From Phoronis australis (Eukaryota > Phoronida > Phoronidae): a DNA stretch of 64,000 nt. Position numbers and translations under genes: made by a program. Shown here piece after piece: positions 58,101 to 64,000 of this stretch. The stretch covers positions 138,129 to 202,128 of the forward strand of contig NMRA01000003.1 in assembly GCA_002633005.1 (NCBI GenBank). Reading direction: 5' to 3'. Positions within the stretch are counted from its first letter, which is position 1, and each line of letters opens with the position of its first letter. A model generated the notes under the pieces. That model made no database searches. It saw only the letters and a list, made by a program, of their open reading frames with translations, and was not told the origin of the DNA.

Positions 58101-61100
58101 GTGACAGTTAATGGTATTACAATGCTGAATAGTGTTAATAAGCAATGGTTTATGTAATTTGAACTTTGGCTGTTGTCATGGAGCAAAAGTACCTTAATTG
58201 TCATTTTTCTTTTGTCCAATGCGTATTATGTTTTCGTATTAAATGAAAACTTTCCCAAATGTTGTTTTATGACATCTACGCAGTGTAAGCCAATAATCTT
58301 AACATTTTCTTAATCTTTTTTGTTGAGAAATTGGCAAAATAAATTTTCATTCATCTACCATATTGTGTTCTGAGCAGAAAAGGAAAACTACTCAGCTGGG
58401 ATCCTAACCTCACTCTCTCAGAAGAGAATCCTACTTGTAAATGGATATTCTGCGATCCTAACCCACACTCCCTCAGAAGACAATCCCACTTGTAAATGGA
58501 TATTCTGCAAAAAATGAAACATCCTTAAAGTAGTTAAAATTTGGACGTTGTGCCTGTGAGACTTTTACATAAAGGATACGGAAACAAAGGAATCGCATAA
58601 TTTTCTCCAACTTCTTTGTGTTTTGTGATGTTTCCAGTTTTGAACCATACTTTGTATGTCCAAAGTGAATTCATTTGGTCTAAACTACATTCGTAAAGTA
58701 CATGTGACCTTTTGTTGTCAGCCAACCACACCTTGTCAGAGACGGTCTAAGATTGGCTTGGGTATCGTGTTTGAAGTCAGCGAGGGATCTGCCAGTGACT
58801 GGCCTGAACATTTCCAATCATTCTTCTTCTCTCACATCACATTGATTGAGGGCCACATCAACAAGTTGATACTGGCAGTTGAGCAGGCTTGCTGTGCCCG
58901 TAAGAACTTTGTGAACAATGTGATGGAGGTAGGCAACTGTTATCAGTCTAATGCCGACTTATGGTGATAATCAACACTGTGCACTTGTGATAGTTATTAT
59001 TTAGATTTTGGTAATATTGAATTAAGTAGGATTGGAGCCACGTGATTTAAACAATAAGCACTGTTTAGTTTCTGTTCAATGTTTCAGTTTGAATGTTATT
59101 GGTTCAGATTATCAGTGGAGTTGAAATACTCATGTGATCTCATTCATGTGACCATATTATGTTATGGAGGACTTGCGACAGAAAAATTCTAATTGGCCAA
59201 ATTAGTTACATGTTGTAATAGTTAGATCGCTCTTTAAGTTACTGATTTGGAAAATGTACGAAATGGAGACTGTATTTTCTTTTCATTTTCATCATTTTAA
59301 TTGTTGGAAATTAAAAATTTTTCATCTGCTCGTTGGCATGTCAATCCAAAATAACTATGTAATATTTTAAATGGCTATTGTATTTCTTTTTTGTGTGTAG
59401 TCTTGTGAATGTAATTTCATAAGTGGCTTCTTTTTGGCTATAAATCACTAAAACTGGTTTCTAAAGGATGCTGTGTCTCTTGTTCCTTGACAAAACTACT
59501 CCTTTAATCTGAAACGAATCGTTTATGCTTTGGCTTGTGTAAATATTGTCGCACCTGGGCCCGGTCTCCAATCTTTTACTCGAAATGGAACTCGAAATTA
59601 GGTTTGGCATTTGCTACTCTACTATTGGGCGAACTCAAGATAAGTGTCTATTATTCTATGCTCGAGTACACAATAACTTAAGTAGATAATTCATTGCCCT
59701 TAGTTCACAGTTTGTAAACCCAATATTAAAGCTTTAAGTTAGAGTTTGAACTCGAAATTTCGAGTTTTTACTCGAGTTTGTAGCACCAATATAAGGGTCT
59801 TCTAGGGCAAACTTGAACTAGAAACTCCTATGCATAAACTATAATGTATTCGAGCACAGTCTGATAACCAATTATCTTAAGTTCGTACAAAAGGAGCAGA
59901 GAAATTGCCAAAAATAGTTTCGAGTTCGTTTCGAGTACAAAGATTAGAGACCGGGCCCAGGTCTCACTAATGGAAATTTAACATAATTTTTGTTTTTATT
60001 CAGAACCTAGAAATCTTCCGTGGCTGCATTGCTGACCTGGTTCTTGCTAAACGTTTGCCCCAGCCCGTTTGGTTGGATATGATGGCTTACAGCACTCACA
60101 GATATGGCCTGTGTGCCAAGTACATGAAAGAGTTCATGCTTTCTGTGGAGAAATGTGACACAAAAAATACTAACTTGTAAGTATGACATTTGAAGTATGA
60201 GAAAGTTGACGGACACTTTTGTCAAATGAAAATTCAAATTCTTGATTTTGTTAGAGCCCATGTGTGGAAGTGTTTACTAAGTCTTTTTTGAATCCACATT
60301 TTAATTATGTCATGGTTTTTGAAGAAAATGGTTGGAGATCAATGTACATTTTTAATTCAAGGAATTTATTATGTTAAATTGCTATAAATATTCCTCGATG
60401 ACACCTAGAGTTGAGTGGAGTCCTGTGACTGTGATGTGAAAATGTTTTGTGATGCCTGAAGACACGGATTGACAAGTACAGTGTAGTGGTATATATTATA
60501 TGTGTCTTTGTACCTAACATGGATATAATGTTTATTTTACGGTTATTGGAATGCATGTCCAAAATAGGAATAGCGACTTTTATACAAGCAGCTTGCACTA
60601 GTCATTATGTCTGGACTTGTCTTCTAGCTTCCTTAGTACGCTCATCACAGCGGTTCTAACCTATCACCTGGCCTGGGTCCCCACAGTTACACCAGCAGGA
60701 GCATCCCAGTCGAGAGCATACCATGACAAACATACTGCCAAGTGGGTTAGTATTCACTGTTAATACATTATTTTGGTGTGAAGACGATTCATCCTTTTGT
60801 GGTTAATACCTGAAATCAAGGTCACAGTCATTGATAGTCTTCTTACACATCAGATATTGGTCACGTCACATGACTTAGAGTTAAGTCTGGACAGCTTTCT
60901 GTCTCAACCAGGATCAAAGTTGTTGAGGTCAGTTTAATGGCATTTGTCATTGTGAATAAAGTTCGTGACTATTTGTATGAGCTATGCTGTATGGTGTGAA
61001 TGTAGTTTGTAAGGCAAAGAGGCATTTGCAGCTTTCTGTCTTTCGGAATTAAAAGTACTATAACCTGATCTTCCATTACAAAAATGAAGTTTGAAATAGG

Positions 61101-64000
61101 TGTCATATCATTCCTTTGATTTCAAGGCTTCAACAACTGACAAGTCGTTATTGCTTGAGACCAGACTGACAAGTCGTTATTGCTTGAGACCAGGCTTAAG
61201 TTGCCTAGTGCGGAGCGTGTCATTTTATGTGCGGAGTGTGTTCTCTCAAAACAACAAACTGTCAGTTCCTTGCAAACCTAGAAATCACATACCAGTTGAT
61301 AAGAGACAAGTTTTTGAGATCAATTTTGTACTTGGTAATCGGTCTAAGTCAAAAGTTTGTTACTTGGATGGCATGCAGGTGTATAACCTGTTTGAACTGC
61401 AAAAGGTATGTGCATTACTCCCTTAAAATTTATATTTCAGCTGGATGCTCTAGCCAAGTCTCATCCTTATAACCCTCTCTGGGCCCAGCTAGGGTAAGCA
61501 TAGGCATCTGTATTTCTCATCTAATTACAGTTACTTAATCGCTGTATGTTTTTGTGCCTAGTAATTTCTAAATCAGTGATGTGAATTCAGATCTGTGGAA
61601 GGTACAGTTCTAAGCCAAACGTATTGTCTTTTTTGTACTCCCCTATGATGCGTTATACTGGCGTTCCCATCCGTGAGGCATCCAATGGTATATCTCTAAA
61701 ACCCCTTGTTGGATGTTCATGAAATTTTGCTATCATAGATGGGACAGCATGAGCGAAGTTTTGGACGGATTCAAGCCTCCTAGTGGCAATTTCATTTCTT
61801 TACATTTGCCTCTGTATCGTCGGAGTTCAAATAAGTATCTATTGAATCGACGCCGCCTTTTCGTTTTTGGATGGATTCATTGTATTCTGTGGGAAAGAGA
61901 ATGGCTGGTGATGATTTTCGGATGACTGCAACTTCTGTGGCACCCCCTAGAGGCGGTTTTGTTTGTTTTGCAGCCACGGCTGTATCTCGTGAATCCCTTG
62001 TAGGAACTTCGTTAAATTTTGTAAGTGTACAATGAAAGGGGCTACGCGTAGCAACGACTTATGTATGAATCTGACTACCAGTGTGTTCCATAGTGGCAAT
62101 TCTATTTTTCTTTGTTGTTCTTTATCAGATTTTCATGAAATTTGTCAGATTGGGTTTTTGTAAAGGGGCGATAACACCTTCCCATTTTCATACAGATATA
62201 ATATATTGTATGCCACCTCGTGGCCATTTTTATTGTTTTCGAGTCTTGTTTTTGGCGTCTGTCTCTCTATCTTACAAATTATTGTTGTNTTTTAGCTGTT
62301 TACGTTTTCCTCCGTATCTTTGGAGTTCCTTTATGTCTTTTCCTGATGATGGTTTTTAAACAGGTATGACTGCTTTGTCACAATTTTATTCTGTTGCCTG
62401 TGTCTCAATACAAGTTCCTTGGTGTTGGGGAGAGCGCAACTGAAGTGGATTTTGGGACACCCAGAGGCAATTTTTGTTTTCTTTGCATTTGCCTTCATAT
62501 CTATCAACTTCCTTGATGGATGTTCATGGAATTTGCCAAGTAAGTTATCACGTAGACAACAGCTCCATCCTATGTTACTCCCCCTGGTGGCTTTTCTATT
62601 GTTTTTGTGTCCTTTGTCGTCTGTCTCCCTATCCTCTAAACTTCTTGAAGTATCATAATGGAGGGTGGCAGGTATGTTCTTGTTCAGGAGAGCATTTCTG
62701 AATTGCTTTGCACTCCCCACTGACATTTCTTCGTTTAGTGGAAATATGGGAATAACAGTGATCATCTCTTGTGCTGTATGCAATGCACATGGTGTCAATG
62801 CTCTGTGTTGCTCTTGTTTCATAAATTGACGACATGCGCTGAATTTTCTTCTTTTTGTGTTCAGTGATTAGTTCTGATTAAACAGATTAATTTGAGTTCT
62901 ATAATACAGTGTTGCTAATTCACTGCATTACAGTGCCACCTGTTGTAGTCTGTGTAGTGATTCTATGTTTCAGGGACATGTATGGAGCTCTTGGCTCTCC
63001 TCTGCGGTTGGCAAGAACCGTTGTATTTGGGCAGCACAAAGATGTTGTGCACAAAATTCTCTACATCCTCAGCTATTTCATTCGATGCAGTGAAATACAT
63101 GAAAACACTGACGAGCAGGTCAATCTAGACGAGATTCACAACACGTCGTTACATTGTGAACAATGTGGTGCCACACCAAGGGGGATGTCTTTTCCTGAAG
63201 CTGTCCATGTGCTGGAACATGGCCAGAAGGCGGACAGGTTTTTGGACTCGGATTCTGAATTTCTGAGTAGCAATGCAACAAGTGAAAGTGAGTCTGTGGT
63301 TTTTGACTGGAGGAGCACGTCATTAAGTGGTCAGAACTTTTATACGTCTGATTCTGGGTTTGACAGTGATGATTTGTGCCATAGTATCGATGACAGTGAC
63401 TACAAACACTGTGTGGGGAAAAGCTGTTTCTACCTGCCCAAACCAGAGAATTATACTCACCTCAAAGACTCAAGTGCTTATTCATCGAAAGTGGATGTCT
63501 CTAACACGCAAAAAGAGGAGAAAACAAAAGGCCAAATTCTCAAAGAAAACACTTGGGAAAATCATGGATGCATGAGTACATCCTTGTATCCCAAAATTGA
63601 AATTGACAAAGTGCAGTCACTATATCCCATCCTTGACAGCAATCTCACAGTAACAACTTCCCCACATTTGTTGGCACACAGTGATCAGACTGTACCCTCA
63701 ATTTACCCAAACCTTGACATTTTGGAAAGGACAACTGAATGTGTGGATAACTTAAAGACAGACCTATCAAGTGCAACAAAGTGTGTTGGTGATACAAGTG
63801 TTAAGACTTTGAGTGGAATTAGTTCCCACAGTACAGACAGTATTGACGATAAATTGGTGTTCAAAGAAGTTGAGTGTAAGGTGAGTCCTCATGAGATTAG
63901 TGCACCTCGGGTCGAGTGTGTGCGGAATGTGGGAAGATCTGCTATAGAGTCTACAGTGAAATGTGATCATATTGGTGGTTATGACACTCCGTTTGAGTCT
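49118..64000 (+). CDS. FNIP: Folliculin-interacting protein (FNIP1/2 homologue), 5' 802 codons
   Basis: Exons: 49118-49203, 50199-50319, 51662-51760, 55795-55895, 56472-56644, 57352-57426, 57745-57917, 58722-58928, 60004-60176, 60628-60745, 61441-61493, 62974-64000 (continues). Phases agree throughout, giving 2406 nt. Diagnostic blocks in order: [63 protein letters not shown] and [33 protein letters not shown] and [77 protein letters not shown] then YFIRCSE. These match FNIP1/FNIP2 along the longin and DENN regions. FNIP partners folliculin, binds AMPK and Hsp90, and acts on RagC/D at the lysosome to control mTORC1 and TFEB. Exon 12 enters the variable acidic, Ser-rich linker ([18 protein letters not shown]) with a HCEQCG motif near 63152. 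The C-terminal DENN part lies beyond the window. Confidence 0.95.
49204..50198 (+). other. FNIP intron 1
   Basis: Non-coding; nothing recognised. Confidence 0.7.
50344..50579. mobile_element. MITE in FNIP intron 2
   Basis: The ends GGGCCTGTTCCAAGAAA and, inverted, CGGGTCCATTCCAAGAAA bound about 236 bp of A+T-rich sequence with internal AAATCTTAA/AAGATTTGTCTT symmetry. It is the reverse of the segment in the annexin 3' UTR at 42149. Confidence 0.65.
52744..52888. repeat. GATGTA/GATCTA minisatellite
   Basis: About 24 six-base units alternating GATGTA, GATGTG, GATCTA and GATCTC. Alternating frames (DVDLDV, RSRCRS, STSRST) are by-products. Confidence 0.95.
52969..53040. repeat. Tandem pair, about 36 bp
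   Basis: TGTTATTTTAAAACATAGAC followed by CCCTCTGTAAATTTC occurs twice head to tail with no differences noticed. Confidence 0.9.
53530..53574. promoter_or_regulatory. Inverted pair of M-box/CLEAR-like motifs in FNIP intron 3
   Basis: TCACATGA at 53530-53537 and GTCATGTGAC at 53565-53574 (9 of 10 with CLEAR) in opposite orientation, 28 bp apart. Confidence 0.4.
55001..55085. repeat. 31-bp tandem repeat x 3
   Basis: GACTGTCCTAAATAATAGA followed by GGTTTCAGT recurs three times with single-base variants. Confidence 0.9.
56594..56822 (+). repeat. Tandem copies of the end of FNIP exon 5 in intron 5
   Basis: The end of exon 5 with its donor (CATCATCTCAGAGTATTGCC ... GTTCAGTTGGTAAGT, from 56594) is repeated at about 56683-56745 (ending GTTCAGTTGGTAATC) and, more degraded, at about 56765-56820 (ending GTTCGGTTGGTACC). 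Only the first copy keeps both the reading frame and the consensus GTAAGT. Confidence 0.75.
58399..58510. repeat. Tandem pair, about 61 bp, in FNIP intron 7
   Basis: GATCCTAACC...CACTC followed by TCAGAAGA and TTGTAAATGGATATTCTGC occurs twice head to tail with a few differences. Confidence 0.85.
59130..59151 (+). promoter_or_regulatory. Two TCATGTGA motifs 14 bp apart in FNIP intron 8
   Basis: Both copies are exact M-box octamers in the same orientation. They may be binding sites for MiT/TFE factors; this is inferred from the motif only. Confidence 0.35.
59553..59962. mobile_element. 410-bp MITE in FNIP intron 8
   Basis: The left end ACCTGGGCCCGGTCTCCAAT continues CTTTTACTCGAAA; the right end, read inward, is ACCTGGGCCCGGTCTCTAAT and continues CTTTGTACTCGAAA. 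The terminal inverted repeats are about 35 bp with few mismatches. The interior has many ACTCGA/TCGAGT motifs and no coding sequence. The near-perfect ends indicate a fairly recent insertion just before exon 9. Confidence 0.85.
61140..61197. repeat. Tandem pair, about 30 bp, in FNIP intron 10
   Basis: CTGACAAGTCGTTATTGCTT followed by GAGACCAG occurs twice head to tail. Confidence 0.9.
61494..62973 (+). repeat. FNIP intron 11: degenerate repeat array with CCCCTNGTGGC motifs
   Basis: Several diverged units each pair a GGATGTTCATGAAATTTTG-like segment (61708, 61998, 62130, 62518) with a CTCF-core-like motif: GCCTCCTAGTGGC 61775-61787, CACCCCCTAGAGGCGG 61940-61955, TGCCACCTCGTGGCC 62211-62225, CCCAGAGGC near 62460, CTCCCCCTGGTGGC 62578-62591, GTGCCACCTGTTG near 62934. 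Spacings are roughly 120-350 bp. No exon is visible within. Confidence 0.55.

Larger units (their letters stand above)
58929..60003 (+). other. FNIP intron 8
   Basis: Contains two TCATGTGA motifs (59130-59137, 59144-59151) and a 410-bp MITE (59553-59962). Confidence 0.75.

Noticed and set aside
1-64000. CRISPR arrays, operons or bacterial mobile islands
   Set aside because: No direct-repeat/spacer arrays and no gene-dense prokaryotic organisation; the window is intron-rich animal DNA.

Overview
This is eukaryotic, animal DNA. Genes are split into short exons with canonical GT/AG borders, introns are long and A+T-rich, and transposon remnants are common. Three genes are recognisable, all on the + strand: a brain protein I3 (BRI3) homologue, a proline-rich annexin of the ANXA7/ANXA11 type, and the first 802 codons of a folliculin-interacting protein (FNIP). 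A fourth, orphan exon encodes the start of a receptor-guanylate-cyclase-like extracellular domain. The element content (Penelope-like, Kolobok/T2-like, hAT-like, many MITEs) and two places where both alleles seem to have been kept side by side suggest a wild, highly heterozygous, probably marine invertebrate. I cannot fix the phylum from sequence alone.

Layout. 1-4962: BRI3 (three coding exons; a 5' UTR intron is implied), with a false 523-bp duplication and a CAA microsatellite in intron 2. 4963-26632: about 21 kb with no gene I can defend, holding degenerate tRNA-like segments, a dispersed tandem repeat family seen in both orientations, an inverted-repeat Penelope-like remnant with hammerhead-like cores, several MITEs and a 924-bp N gap. 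26633-27220: receptor-guanylate-cyclase-like first exon with no following exon found. 30598-42018: annexin, 12 coding exons, 634 residues, plus a possible short isoform ending in intron 4. 41826-44916: two tandem copies of the annexin 3' end separated by one N. They look like the two alleles; the second carries a 1622-bp TTAA-flanked insertion with a THAP-like fragment. 44917-49117: intergenic. 49118-64000: FNIP, 12 exons visible, running off the window.

Functional links. In other animals FNIP binds folliculin and regulates RagC/D and mTORC1/TFEB signalling at the lysosome, and ANXA11 tethers RNA granules to lysosomes. Both large genes therefore encode proteins with lysosome-surface roles, and BRI3 homologues also localise to endolysosomes; that the three are neighbours may be chance. 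Most notable non-coding signal: six copies of TCATGTGA (the MiT/TFE M-box/CLEAR-like octamer) lie in the FNIP promoter and introns and two TCACGTGA sites lie about 3 kb upstream, suggesting a lysosomal-stress feedback circuit.
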